From contig NC_049987.1 in the NCBI RefSeq assembly GCF_000003815.2, positions 2,977,395 through 3,041,394 of the forward strand: DNA of 64,000 nt, given 5' to 3'. How positions within the stretch are numbered: position 1 is the stretch's first letter; each line of letters begins with the position of its first letter. Source of the stretch: Branchiostoma floridae. Taxonomy: Eukaryota > Chordata > Leptocardii > Amphioxiformes > Branchiostomatidae. Below, one piece after another: positions 33,062 through 44,391 of this stretch. The notes under the pieces were generated by a model. It had not been told where the DNA came from. It ran no database searches and saw only the letters and a list, made by a program, of their open reading frames with translations. A program made the translations under genes and the position numbers.

Positions 33062-33524
33062 CCATTTTTGCTAAAGGTCATTTCCTTGTGACGTTTCAAA
33101 TCATCCAAGTAGAATGATACCAAATACCAAAACATAAACATTTCTCTTGTTAGTATGAAACCATTTCAATACGTTATATTGATAGAAATGTGACAATAAT
33201 GTAAACACATGAAGGGGACTTTGATTTAAAAAATCCTGTTGATATTAGATATATTCGAAACGTCACAAGATCTTAATCTAAGCTGGTTATGACATCGTTA
33301 TCCATAGACAAGTTCTAGCCAATCATGGGGCCTCTTTTGTCGAGCTAGTAATACAGTTAACAACAAAATCATTAATACTCCTCCCAAAATGTGCCATACG
33401 CATTGTGTTACACCGCCGAGGGTTTTAATTCAGTCAGCTGTGTGATATTAACATACGCGTGCACACTTAGAATAATTACAAGTGAACGTGCCATTTTTGA
33501 CGAAGGTCATTTCCTTGTGACGTT
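33062..33524. promoter_or_regulatory. Repeated AGGTCA / TGACGT motif pair (two sites)
   Basis: ccatttttg plus two variable bases, then aaggtcatttccttgtgacg and tt, occurs at 33062-33096 and 33491-33524. Each holds an AGGTCA nuclear-receptor half-site and a TGACGT CRE-like core with fixed spacing. It lies about 1.7-2.1 kb upstream of the plus-strand gene. Enhancer function is inference; it may be a repeat remnant. Confidence 0.25.
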
Positions 33525-33990
33525 AGCCCATACATGCAACACGTTTTCTATCTGAGGTAGGTACTGTACTAAATTTTTCCTTTGATTTGGAAACAAAACA
33601 AAACAAGACTTGTCAACGGCTTTTACACCCTGAAGATTTTACATATTAACTTTTCCCATTATATTGTTATAGCCAGGACACGTTTCTTCAAAGTTTTCAG
33701 GCCCCTAAATCGACATGCAATTCATCACTGGTTGCCAAAAAAACAGCAATAGTTTTACAATTAAAGCCAAATCTCAGGTAGTGACGTTTTCCATTTCCAA
33801 TGTTGTGTAAAAGATGGTATCTGTTGACATGACGTCATGCTTTCCAAAGCTGTCGTATCGCTATGACCTATAGTTCTAAACAGTTGGATTTGTTATACAA
33901 AATTGCCCTCTAGTGGTGAAGCTGCGATGTTCAGGCAAGCGTGGAAAAGTTAGGGATTGTAGCTGGTCTTGTTGTTAGGATCAATCTGGA

Positions 33991-35056
33991 ATATAACGGG
34001 GGCCGTCCTAAGATGACCCCTGCCCTAAGATGCCCGGATTTTTTGCTGATCTTATTATGCATAAGTGCGCCGTGTTTGTTGCCACTGACTATGATGATTA
34101 GAAAGGTAAATAAACCAAGTCCAAACAAACAGCTTTTTTTTCTATCAAAAAAATGTTTACAAATATTCACTTCCCTTTTTTTTAAGACAGAATTTTCACA
34201 ATAATGTTGGTAGCGCCGAATCACTGTGGTCACCTGTTACTAGGTATTGGTGGCCCGTGTCCATGAATAAACAACCAGTAAAAAACAGCCACACAACTGT
34301 CATACACATAAGAAATAAAGCTTCACAAAACGCTACAAATATTGGTCTTCAAATGTTTGTTGAGAAGAAGACCGGCCATAGAAAAACAACATAAGCATCA
34401 CCGCTGCTGTTTTCCCCAGGGAGTGTGGCCCCGCAGGTGGCAGATGAGCGATCGCCCCAAAGATTTGTTACTCTAACAAATGATTCGTACCGTCTATAAA
34501 AATGAAACGTCACGGAGTGATGTCGAATATGTTTCCCAATACGTACACAGAGCTTTTTGGTGATTTTGGTGTTGTCGTTTTTCGTAATGATTTTGTTAGT
34601 CGGGCCGCCACATTCAGTGCATTTCGCCCATTTCCCATGAAAACACGACCTGGATTGTGAAAGATTTAGCCCTCCTCGCGGGAGACAAGAAGCACACACA
34701 ATCACAATTCTACGTCAAAGGAAAGCTAATATATCATAAGATTAGAATTTTTATTTATGTTTGTCTAAATTGGTCACCAGCTTCCGAAGAGCGGGGCAAG
34801 TTAGAGCGCACTGTTTAACGCAGCTCAAAATCGGAATTTATATTCACGATAACGTCCTCGGTGTTTGCCAGTTTTTACGCGTAGGTTGAATGGTTCATGA
34901 TAAGTATGGATGCCTTCCTTATTCAAGTATGGTCTCTAGATAAATGTTTTGTAAATTCATTGATCAAAACTTGACCACTCTTTGGCAACTAGTGATGGAA
35001 CGCCGTGAGTTCGAGCGCGTAAAAAGGCGAGCATCTTAGGGCGGCCCTCGTTATAT
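33991..35056. mobile_element. ~1.07-kb nonautonomous element with ~25-bp inverted ends
   Basis: The left end atataacgggggccgtccta and agatg matches the right end catcttagggcggccctcgt and tatat as its reverse complement with about three mismatches. No transposase-like ORF inside. It ends only ~160 bp before the ATG of the next gene, so its right end lies in that gene's proximal upstream region. Confidence 0.5.
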
Positions 35057-35217
35057 TTGTTACCTCAGATCACGAATATACATTCTCCAAGGCTAGGTGC
35101 AGCTACTAAAAAGGTAGAAAATAAACTGCCTCAGAGTTGATTAGTGCCTCAAATCCAACCGTGAATGCTACAGTTGCGTAAAAACCCAGGTTCTGCCGTC
35201 GATTTCAGGCCACAAAG

Positions 35218-35623
35218 ATGAACTTTCGATTGGCCAAATATTTGGCTGTGACTGCGGTGCTATTGATCCTGTTCATTGATGGCACCGCCCCAGCTCCTGA
35301 ATGCGTTGTTCCAACACCTCCCCTCCACGGAGCAGTGACGTGTGGTGTGGCCGAAGGTGCTCAGAAATACTGCAGCATAAGCTGTGATGACAGGTAAATT
35401 TCTTTTCATATTTCATAACTTTTCAAATTTGCCTCAAATTCCTCTTTTAAAGTGATACAATAAAAATATGTTTTCAGTTAATTTCACTTTGAAACTAATA
35501 TTTTAACATGAAATTATTTCTAATTGAGGTATGACTTTGCGCATGAGCCAGCGGACACGTATCGGTGCGATTGGAACGCTATGTGGTATCCGGCAGAAGA
35601 CTTACCGTGGCCTGACTGCTCTC
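35218..35623 (+). CDS. Signal peptide plus first Sushi (CCP) domain
   Basis: The exon from the ATG at 35218 encodes [20 protein letters not shown] and [10 protein letters not shown]: a clear signal peptide with cleavage near the Ala-Pro run. Half a Sushi module follows ([25 protein letters not shown]). The second half is at 35529-35623 after a phase-2 intron: [20 protein letters not shown], then PDC. Four Cys and the terminal Trp-Tyr-Pro pattern fit CCP. The same split Sushi occurs at 37380-37712 and 39463-39804. Confidence 0.8.
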
Positions 35624-38600
35624 GTAAGTGCAAAATAAACGTTTTCATGAAGGGTCTTTAACAATGCTTTGAAACGAGATGTGATGTATACCCTGTAGCA
35701 TAGAATCCAACTGACCTTAGGCTTATTAGGTTCCAAGTGTAAAAAGGGGCCCTGCCGGGCTGTTTTTTGGTAAGGGGCGTTACCCTTACGAGGCACCGTG
35801 GGACACCTTGCGGCTCATGTTTTTGAAGGCCCGGCAGGGCACCGAGTAAAATTACAGTCGGACTGAACATGAAGTCGGGACCTGGTAACAAATAGACGCC
35901 GTGACCTATTTGTGGGAAACACCGATGATATCCGGTAGTCCCGCGGGGCAAATTTGTGTCTTCGGAGCCCGGCCGGGGCTACATCCCTGATGGGCACCGG
36001 TGCCATCGGAACCTAAGCCTAATTAAAAGCATGCCCAGACCCTGATATCATTTTCTGATCGCATTCTATTCCTAGGTTTCCACCGCCCTGGGCGAGCCCG
36101 GCAAAAGAATGAGCTTTACTACTACAGTGGTCCATGTACGTTTAACGTAGAAGAGATCAAACGAGACTTCCTACGACTCTACGCGACCCTGGGTAACTGC
36201 AGCGCTGGTATCAGATGTGGGATTACTGACATTAGGGTGTCCTGTCTCAGTGGGATTTGGACAGATGAAGAAGGTGAAAACATTCGGTGCAGTTTGTAGG
36301 GAGTAAAATATCAACATACGCATTCATACACTAGTTTTATTTGTAGCTTTGTTTATATATTGTTATTTTGTCTGTATGTATGCATTGACATTTATGTTAA
36401 GATGTACTGCTAGAATAAATTTGAGAGCAGTGCCACTCTGTTCCGTTTTGTTAGTATTTTCAACAAAAAACAACAAATTTTGAAACAACAACAATATACT
36501 TCTGTAATATGGACTGGGTGGGTAGAATAGAAATGTAAAACGGAAAACACCAGAAATTTTCACCTGGTAGTTACAATTGTGAATGAAATGACGGATACTC
36601 TGGCTCTGGCAAAGAATTCCATCTGCAGCGCAACATATAATTTTCTGACGTAGATGAGTGTGCCACGGGCATGGACAACTGCCATGAAGACGCGAGCTGT
36701 ACCGATACTAACGGCAGTTTCACCTGTACATGCAACGATGGATTTACTGGGAATGGACTTTACTGTGGTCAGTGAATATTTCCATCACTTAGGACTCCAC
36801 TTCAGGTTCTATATGGCTTACTGATAGAATAACAAAACTGCATGTAAAACGACATTTTGTATACGACGTGCGCGTACTACCCGGAAAGACCGCCGGATTT
36901 TGTTCACTTTCTACACAAGCAATAATATGTTCAAAAAGTATCAAAGATATAGTTTAAATTTTGAATATACTTTTGTCAATTTCTCCGGTTAGAAAGGAAC
37001 GCTCCCAACCTTGTATCCTGCCCCGCCGACACACGGATAACAGTTAACTCCCCAGACGGAGGTCTCCTGGACTGGACCGATCCAGAGTTCCGTTTCCAAC
37101 CGTCCAACGAGCTGGCCAATCACGAGTGTTCTGCTAACAAGGGGGACGCCGCTCCCATTGGAACCCGCAACGTCCTGTGCTGGGCTGAAGGCTTTGCTGA
37201 TAGGACTACATGTGACTTCGATATTGTTATCGAAGGTATATATCTTGCAGTTTAAGGATAAACAGATATTTAAAGGACTTTAGAGTTCTTGAATAACTAT
37301 AAATTACCTAGCTTGATCCTACTCTATATACAGCCTTCCTGTACATGTCATAAGCTTTATCATGTTTCTCTATCCCCAGCCCCTGAATGCGTTGTTCCGG
37401 CACCTCCTCTGAACGGGGCAGTGGCGTGTGTTGTGGCCAAAGCCGGTGCTCAGAAATACTGCAGCATAAGCTGTAATGACAGGTAAATTACTTGTCGTAT
37501 TTCATAACTTTTCAAATTTGCCTCCAATTCCTCTTTTATAGTGATATACTGAAATTACGTTTTAAGGTAATTTCACTTTGAAGCTAACATTTGAACATGA
37601 AATCATTTCTCATTAAGGTACGACTTTGCGGTGCAGCCAGCGGACATGTATCTGTGCGATTGGCACGCTGTGTGGTATCCGGCAGAAGACTTACCGTGGC
37701 CTGACTGCTCTGGTAAGTGCAAAATAAATGTGTTTATGAAGGGTCTTTAACAATGCTTTGAAACGTTGTACTGTATACCCTGTAGCATAGCATCCAGCCC
37801 ACCTTAGGCTTAGGTTCCAAGTGTAAAATGGGGCCCTGTGGGGCTGTTTTTTTTATTGGCACGGGCGTTACTCCTACGTGGTCCCGTGGGACACCTTGCG
37901 GCTCATGTTTTGTAGGCCCTGCCGGGCACTTGGTTGAATTAAAGTCGGACTTAAAATGAAGTCGGGACCTGGTAACAAATAGACGCCGTGACCTATTTGT
38001 GGGAAACACCGATGATATCCGGTAGTCCCGCGGGGCAAATTTGTGTCTTCGGAGCCCGGCCGGGGCTACATCCCTGATGGGCACCGGTACCATCGGAACC
38101 TAAGCCTAAATAAAATCATACCCAGACCCGTATATCATTTTCTGATCGCATTCTATTCCTAGTTTCCTATCGCCCTGAGCGAGCCCGGCAAAAGAATGAG
38201 CTATACTACTACGGTGGTACTTGCGCCTTTAACGAAGAGGACATCAAAAGAAACCTCCTACTGCTCTACACGTCCCTGGGTGACTGCAGCGCTGGTATCG
38301 GATGTGGGGTTACTGACATTGTGGTGACCTGTCACAGTGGAATGTCGACAGATGAAGAAGGTGAAAACATTCGGTGCAGTTTGCAGGGAGTAAAATATCA
38401 ACATACGCATTCATACACTAGTTTTCTTTGTAGCTTTGTTTATATATTGTTATTGTTTCTGTATGTATGTATTGCCATTGATGTTAAGATGTACTGTTCG
38501 AATACGTTTGAGAGCAGTGCCACCCTGTTTTATCTAGTTAGTATGCTGAACAAAAAACAACAAATTTTTAAACAACAACAACATACTCCTGTATAATGGA

Positions 38601-41600
38601 CTGGACGGGTAGAATAGAAAGGTAAAACGGAAAACACCAGAAATTTCACCTGGTAGTTACAATTGTGAATGTAATAACAGATACTCTGGCAATGGACTCC
38701 ATTTGCAGCTCAACATATATAATTTTCAGACGTAGATGAGTGTGCCACGGGCACGGACAACTGTCATGAAGACGCGAGTTGTACCGATACTGACGGCAGT
38801 TTCACCTGTACATGCAACGATGGATATACTGGGAATGGACTTCTCTGTGGTCAGTGAATATTTCCATCACTTAGGACTCCACTTACGGTTCTTTGTAGCT
38901 TACTGATAGAATAACGAAACTGCATGTAAAACTACATTTTGTATACGACGTGAGCATACTACCCGAAGAGACCGCCGGATTTTGTTCACTTTCTATACAA
39001 GCAACAATATATTCAAAAGGTATCAAAGATGTAGTTTATATTGATGTATATACTTTTGTCAATTCCTCCGTTTAGAACGGAACGCTCCCAACCTTGTATC
39101 CTGCCCCGCCGACACACGGATAACAGTTAACTCCACAGACGGAGGTCTCCTGGACTGGACCGATCCGGAGTTTCGTTTCCAACCGTCCAACGAGCTGGCC
39201 AATCACGAGTGTTCTGCTAACAAGGGGGACGCCGCTCCCATTGGAACCCGCAACGTCCTGTGCTGGGCTGAAGGCTTTGCTGATGGGACTACCTGTGACT
39301 TCGATATTGTTATCGAAGGTATATATCTTGCAGTTTAAGGATAAATAGATATTTAAAGGACTTTAGAGTTCTTGAATAACTATAAATTACCTAGCTTGAT
39401 CCTACTCTATATACAGCCTTCCTGTACATGTCATAAGCTTTATCATGTTTCTCTATCCCCAGCCCCTGAATGCGTTGTTCCGGCACCTCCTCTGAACGGG
39501 GCAGTGGCGTGTGGTGTGGCCGAAGCCGGTGCTCAGAAATACTGCAGCATAAGCTGTAATGACAGGTAAATTACTTGTATTTCATAACTTTTCAAATTTA
39601 CCTCCAAATTCTCTTTTATAGTGATACACTAAAATTATGTTTTAAGTTAATTTCACTATGAAACTAACATTTGAACATGGTTTTTAACATGAAATCATTT
39701 CTAATTGAGGTACGACTTCGCGCATGAGCCAGCGGACACGTATCGGTGCGATTGGAACGCTGTGTGGTATCCGGCAGAAGACTTACCTTGGCCTGACTGC
39801 TCTGGTAAGTGCAAAATAAACATTTTTATCATATCAAGGGTCTTTAACAATGCTTTGAAACGAGATGTACTATATACCCTGTAGCATAGCATCTAGCCCA
39901 CCTTAAGCTTAGGTTCTAAGTGTAAAAAGGGGCCCTGCAGGGCTGTTTTTTAGCACGGGCGTTACCTTGCGGCTCATGTTTTTGTAGGCCCTGCCGGGCA
40001 CGGAGTTGAATTAAAGTCGGATTTAAAATGAAATCGGCACCTGGTAACAAATAGACGCCGTGACCTACTTGTGGGAAACACTGATGGTATCCAGTAGTCC
40101 ACCGGGGCAAATTTGTGTCTTTGGAGCCCAGCCTGGGCTACATCCCTGATGGGCACCGGTACCATCGGAACCTATCAAAGCCTAAGTAAAATCACAAAAT
40201 CGCATTCTATTCCTAGGTTCCTACCGCCCTGGGCGAGCCCGGCAAAAGAATGAGCTGTGCTACTTCAGTGGTCTATGCGCCTTTAACGAAGAAGACATCA
40301 AAAGAGACCTCCAACGGCTCTACGCGACCCTGGGTGACTGCAGCGCTGGTATCAGATGCGGGATTGCTGACCTTGAGGTGACCTGTGGAATGTCGACAGA
40401 TGAAGGTGAAAACATTCGGAAGATATATACCATATGTAGGGCGTATTCAAGGGCTGATTAATGAATGAATGAATTAATAAGTTAGATATATGATAAGTTG
40501 ACATCAAACACGAATTCTTTTCTGTGCAGATGAAGACGAGTGCACCCTCCAAACAAACAACTGTGACGAACATGCCACCTGTACCAATACACCTGGGAGC
40601 TACACCTGCGCCTGTTTGGAAGGATTCAGTGGCGATGGATACACATGTACAGGTAAGATCGGTCAATAAGCATTTTCACAGAGTTCACTACGCATGGGCG
40701 AGCGACAAGAATTATGGGTAATATGTCAATGTTGAAGGCCTCATGAACGTAAACATTTCACCATTTTGCAGGCGCTAGTATTTCGGACATTTTCATGGAA
40801 TTCGTCATGGTGGCAAACAATGGTAGAGACGAGACTGTTTACTTCTTATGCCATGGGCCTTCACCTTTGACATATTGTCCAGGATTTCTGTCGCTCGCAC
40901 ATGCGTAGTGAACTCTGTAAAAGATTATTGTTTGCCAAATCATTGAATGTTTGACTCACTGCATTAACGCGATGTTGAGGACTACCTCCATTGTTCACTA
41001 AAGTACATTGCAAACGCATAAACACGTATGTAAAGATACGCTGTAACTCAATGCGCTCCTCTTCGTCAGATGATGACGAGTGTGCTCAGGAGAGTACCTG
41101 TGATGAACATGCCACCTGTACCAACACACTTGGGAGCTACACCTGTGCTTGTAACGAAGGATACACTGGCGATGGAAACACTTGCACGGGTAAATAATAA
41201 GTGTATTAGCCTGTCTGACGTATAAATTGAGCTATAATAACTATATTCACTATATTCTGTGGGACAGTATGATAATTGAATCGTAAAAACTGTAGATTAT
41301 TAGACAAATATGGAAATCTTTGGACTCTCTGGCTGGTGAAATCATACCAAATTGATGACCGAAACGCGACATTGCTTACTGAATGAGGACTACCATCCAT
41401 GACTTTGACTAGTCGTCTAGTCTTGTAGTGGTTACATGTTATCACCCTATGCTTCCTCAAAGTATTTGACAGACGTGTTCTTTTGTCTTTTTTTTCTGAT
41501 GCAGAGAGATGCTCTTCAGGTTTTGAGTATTGGAACGAAGCCTGCTACTACCTCTCGCCAAATAGAAAAACATTTTTTTTCAGCCGAAAGGGACTGTGAC

Positions 41601-42929
41601 AGTCGTAGGGCGAAACTAGTTGTTTGGCCCGACTCAGCCACTCACCAATATCTGATTGAAAACGCGAAAAGCAAGAGGTAATATGGAGTTGTATAGCATG
41701 TACTATTTACTGACATACATCATGGACTAATGCTATAGAATAACCTGTTACATTCAATACAATTCAACTTATAATTGAGATGTAGAACCAGTATTTCTTT
41801 TGACTATCGCCTAATGGACCTTTTCCAACTTTGCTAGTCCGGTGAACCAGTATTTTATGCTTTATCTTTGCTGTAATGCCCATATGGCTGTGGAGTATCA
41901 TTAAAAAGAAACCGTACACTTACCATCTAGTACAATGTATATAGTTTGAACAAATGGATGTAATGGAATATTACATTTTATAAGTCGTATTTTTGTTGAC
42001 TATGTCATCTTCAGTAAATTATGTATTTTGTCTATGTAGCAAACAATCCTACTACATTACAAAGAAACCACTATCTAACAAAGAATTTAACTGTTACCCC
42101 AAGCCTTTACTAGCTGTGTGTAGAAGCTTCCACGGGGAATCCGCCATCTTTCATCAGCTCTGGTAGTAGTCACGTAAATTGGAGGTCAAAGGTCACCTGA
42201 AGTTCTAAATAAGTATTTTTCTTTTCGGCAGAAACATCTGGATTGGACTGAGTGACCGTGGACAAGAGGGTGAGTTCGTCTGGAGCAATGGTGACTCTCT
42301 CGGGTCCTTCCACCACTGGAAGGGGCACAACTTTCCACGTGCTCACTGTGTGGCGATGATGAAAAGGAGGGGGACCTATGTGTTGGGAGTGAAGCTCTGC
42401 GCGGCAAATTGCAACTATTTCTGCCAACGAAGTAAGTACTGTACATGTATTCCTTCGTGGGTCGAAAGATGTGACCAGATCTGTTTGGATTGGTGACCTT
42501 GTGGTGACGAGTGACACTTTCTAACATTACAGTTCTTCACAGTTACGTCTCCAAGGGCACTGATATATCTGTCGTGGTCAAAACTGTTATTAAGGCTTTT
42601 GAAGAAAACTTTGTTGTGATGCACCAAAAGTAGTTACTCAAGCAACTGGATATACTCAAGCAACCGGATTTGGTTTTGAAAATGGTGGTGTATCTTATTG
42701 TTGCATCTTATTACCTGGATGTCTAACCTACATCGACGTTTGTTGTGATGCATGCGTGGTAAAAGAACCAAAGACACAAAAGTTTCTAAATGTGCTTTAT
42801 ACATACATACATACATGTACATGTTAAATGGTCAGTTTCTTTGGACACCTCAATTCCCACCCTTAACAAACATTTTAAAAGATCTGTTGTATTTCAGATG
42901 GCCACCAGTCAGAGATCATGATCTTATAA
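35218..42929 (+). CDS. Secreted Sushi / EGF / HYR / C-type lectin mosaic protein
   Basis: Exons: 35218-35393, 35529-35623, 36076-36273, 36654-36767, 36993-37235, 37380-37482, 37618-37712, 38163-38360, 38730-38849, 39076-39318, 39463-39565, 39710-39804, 40217-40405, 40530-40652, 41070-41189, 41505-41677, 42232-42431 and 42898-42929. Total 2620 nt. One extra T in the lectin exon accounts for the single surplus base; without it the model gives 872 residues. Plan: signal peptide, Sushi-Z-EGF-HYR twice, Sushi-Z-EGF-EGF-CTLD, where Z is an unrecognised Cys domain. It is a secreted adhesive or recognition protein by composition. The three cassettes share high identity including introns, with a period of ~2.08 kb. 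As assembled, the frameshift would truncate the lectin domain. Confidence 0.75.
35715..36022. mobile_element. Intronic MITE in cassette 1 (family CCTTAGGCTTAGGTTCC)
   Basis: The ends ccttaggcttattaggttcc and ggaacctaagcctaa are inverted. The interior holds ggggccctgccgggctgttt and a ccgcggggcaaatttgtgtc phrase. It lies between the second Sushi exon and domain Z. Copies in the equivalent introns are at 37802-38109 and 39901-40186; a diverged relative is at about 3765-3960 in the first gene. Confidence 0.7.
36076..36273 (+). CDS. Unrecognised Cys domain Z, first copy
   Basis: A 66-residue exon, phase 1 to 1. It contains [40 protein letters not shown] and a [10 protein letters not shown] core, and ends in an acidic TDEE. 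Four Cys. I cannot name the family. It always follows Sushi and precedes EGF here; copies are at 38163-38360 (66 aa) and 40217-40405 (63 aa, three residues shorter). Confidence 0.7.
36654..36767 (+). CDS. EGF-like domain, first copy, with displaced acceptor
   Basis: Encodes [27 protein letters not shown] and [12 protein letters not shown], a six-Cys EGF with the C-x-D/N-x4-F-x-C hydroxylation consensus. In copy 2 the acceptor is ttttcag|acgtagatgag; here it reads ttttctg, so the nearest usable AG is six bases downstream (acgtag|atgag). Phase is kept but two residues of the calcium-binding DVDEC start are lost. Confidence 0.72.
36993..37235 (+). CDS. HYR domain, first copy
   Basis: An 81-residue exon, phase 1 to 1. 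It has [38 protein letters not shown] and CDFDIVIEG. The CP start, W-x-DP and terminal CxFxIxI strand fit the hyalin-repeat (HYR) immunoglobulin-like fold. A copy almost identical in sequence lies at 39076-39318. Confidence 0.72.
37380..39318 (+). CDS. Second Sushi-Z-EGF-HYR cassette
   Basis: Exons 37380-37482 and 37618-37712 (Sushi), 38163-38360 (Z), 38730-38849 (EGF with intact DVDEC) and 39076-39318 (HYR). Each has the same length and phase as the first cassette except the EGF, which is six bases longer because the standard acceptor is intact. Near-identity extends through introns, including a shared MITE, so duplication was recent. Confidence 0.78.
37802..38109. mobile_element. Intronic MITE in cassette 2
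   Basis: Same family and intron position as 35715-36022, with ends ccttaggcttaggttcc and ggaacctaagcctaa. The left end lacks the three-base insertion seen in copy 1. Confidence 0.72.
39463..40405 (+). CDS. Third Sushi-Z pair
   Basis: Exons 39463-39565, 39710-39804 and 40217-40405. The Sushi halves match cassette 2 closely. Z has lost three residues near its C-terminal end (VTCGMSTDE instead of [12 protein letters not shown]). No HYR follows; the next exons are two divergent EGFs, so the third cassette is a junction with the older 3' part of the gene. Confidence 0.75.
39901..40186. mobile_element. Intronic MITE in cassette 3
   Basis: Same family and position, about 22 bases shorter because of an internal deletion near 39955, with a small insertion in the right inverted repeat (cctatcaaagcctaa). 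Confidence 0.7.
40530..41189 (+). CDS. Two calcium-binding-type EGF domains
   Basis: Exons 40530-40652 ([40 protein letters not shown]) and 41070-41189 ([39 protein letters not shown]). Both have six Cys, the D-x-D-E-C start and the C-x-N-x4-Y-x-C consensus of calcium-binding EGFs. Both are phase 1 to 1. The intron between them holds a MITE (40678-40918). Confidence 0.82.
40678..40918. mobile_element. ~240-bp foldback MITE between the two EGF exons
   Basis: Left acagagttcactacgcatg and right catgcgtagtgaactctgt are inverted. Pairing continues through ggcgagcgaca/tgtcgctcgc and gacatatt/aatatgtc for about 60 bp per side. No ORF. Confidence 0.75.
41505..41677 (+). CDS. C-type lectin domain, N-terminal exon, frameshifted
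   Basis: Reads [19 protein letters not shown] then, after a run of eight T at about 41573-41580, [18 protein letters not shown] and [10 protein letters not shown] in the next frame. With seven T the CTLD reading is continuous. As assembled, a TGA follows within a few codons. The downstream exon is intact and the total coding length is off by exactly one base, so a homopolymer error or a very recent mutation is likely. Confidence 0.72.
42232..42929 (+). CDS. C-type lectin domain, C-terminal exon, and short terminal exon
   Basis: Exon 42232-42431 encodes [37 protein letters not shown] and [11 protein letters not shown]: the WIGL core and terminal Cys are present. There is no EPN/QPD or WND motif, so classical calcium-dependent sugar binding is doubtful. 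It ends A|GTAAGT in phase 1. A candidate terminal exon at 42898-42929 (acceptor TATTTCAG) adds [10 protein letters not shown] and a stop. Reading through the donor instead would add about 24 residues to a TGA. Confidence 0.68.
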
Positions 42930-43520
42930 GTGAGCAATGGAAAGAGAACAAAGACTGATTCAGTGAAATGAATTTTATGGGGTCTTTGTTAACCAATTGT
43001 TTCAATTCTTACCCATAGCTGCTGCAACCAATCCTTAGGACAAGGATGGGAAGAGAGGACGGACCAACAACATTGACCAATACTGAGGGTATTGAGAGGT
43101 AGAGACTCTCCAGTCCGCTTATGAGGCTTAACTGTACATGTAATGCTTACGAATTATCAAATGTTCAATTCTCTATTACTTACTTTTATAAAGCTAAGAC
43201 ATTATACGCCAGAAAAAGAAGTTACTCAATCAGTTGGATACAATTTTGGAAATGGTTAGATAATATCCACTATCATTCGTCAGTGACACCGATGTGATCC
43301 GAAAGAAACTTTATACCCTAATTATAAATGCAAAAGAGCTGAAGACAATTTTGTATAGTCAAAGAGGATAAGGATTATATTTGACGTTTTCTTTTGAGGT
43401 GCCAGGTTACAAGACGTTATCCAAATTTGGTGACGAGTTTGCTTTCTATCTATGTTTAAAGTAGGACAAAATAGAAAGAAAATGATATTAGCTGCCAGAG
43501 AAACTTTTTATCGCGTATAT

Positions 43521-43526
43521 AATAAA
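43521..43526 (+). terminator. Candidate polyadenylation signal (AATAAA) for the lectin gene
   Basis: aataaa lies about 590 bases after the stop at 42929. Weak evidence alone, but no nearer canonical signal was seen. Confidence 0.3.
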
Positions 43527-43745
43527 CCGAACAATGTTTTCGCGTTTGAGGCCATAAAAAGTTATCACTTTCTGCACTGTTTCCTTAACTTATACTATAA
43601 TCAGGTTTCTGTCCTATGTTTTCAAATAGGAACTACATCGGTTGAAACCCAGTTCAAATAATCCTGCTGTTTATTTCATCCGATCTAAAGTGTAAATTTG
43701 CATACGGTATTCATATAAAACTATTATGATGTAGTCACTCGTGTA

Positions 43746-44128
43746 CAGGGTTGTAGCCAACACCTGTCCTTCAGTCCTTTGAAGGAATTTTGCAACTGGG
43801 GACTGAAAAAAAGTTTTCCCCATTCCGTCCCCTTGGACAGACAAAAACTGATATGTAAAGATATAAAAAAACTGAAACATATGTGTTCTTCTTCACCAAA
43901 ACCAAGGATCCTTGCCAAAACAGATGCCATTGAACAGCTTAGTCTACAAGCAAAATTTGCACCTCAAATGCAGGAAATAGTGTTTCAGAGGGTCTAGATT
44001 TCAAAATTTTCTGGAACCCAGACCCCCTAGAAATGAAACGCAACGTCACGCCATGCCTTCGGTGCTCGATAGGATTCCCATTCAAAATCAAGGGGACTGA
44101 AAATGATTTCAGGCTGGCTACAACCCTG
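43746..44128. mobile_element. hAT-like nonautonomous element with perfect 8-bp target duplication
   Basis: The ends cagggttgtagccaa and ctggctacaaccctg are inverted, and ctcgtgta flanks both sides exactly (43738-43745 and 44129-44136). CAGGG ends with an 8-bp duplication are hallmarks of hAT elements. The interior (about 43920-44040) is a reverse-complement relative of the tandem array at 11385-12110. No transposase. Confidence 0.85.
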
Positions 44129-44391
44129 CTCGTGTATATGCTACACATGAGAAAAGAATCAATTTGTATCAAGTCTTCCTGCCTGCTATGAATTTACCCA
44201 ATGAAGTTATTCAAAGTAAAAGGTATTTTGTTAATGTGTAAGTGCAAGCTTTCCTTGGTTTCGATTTCGGAAATTGCCATAAACTACACAACTAATGTCC
44301 ATGATTTCTTTTTTCGCACTTCTTATTAGTATAGTCTATTCCTTTTACAAGTTGTATAACGCTCTATTATATCTACATTTCCCTTCAACAG

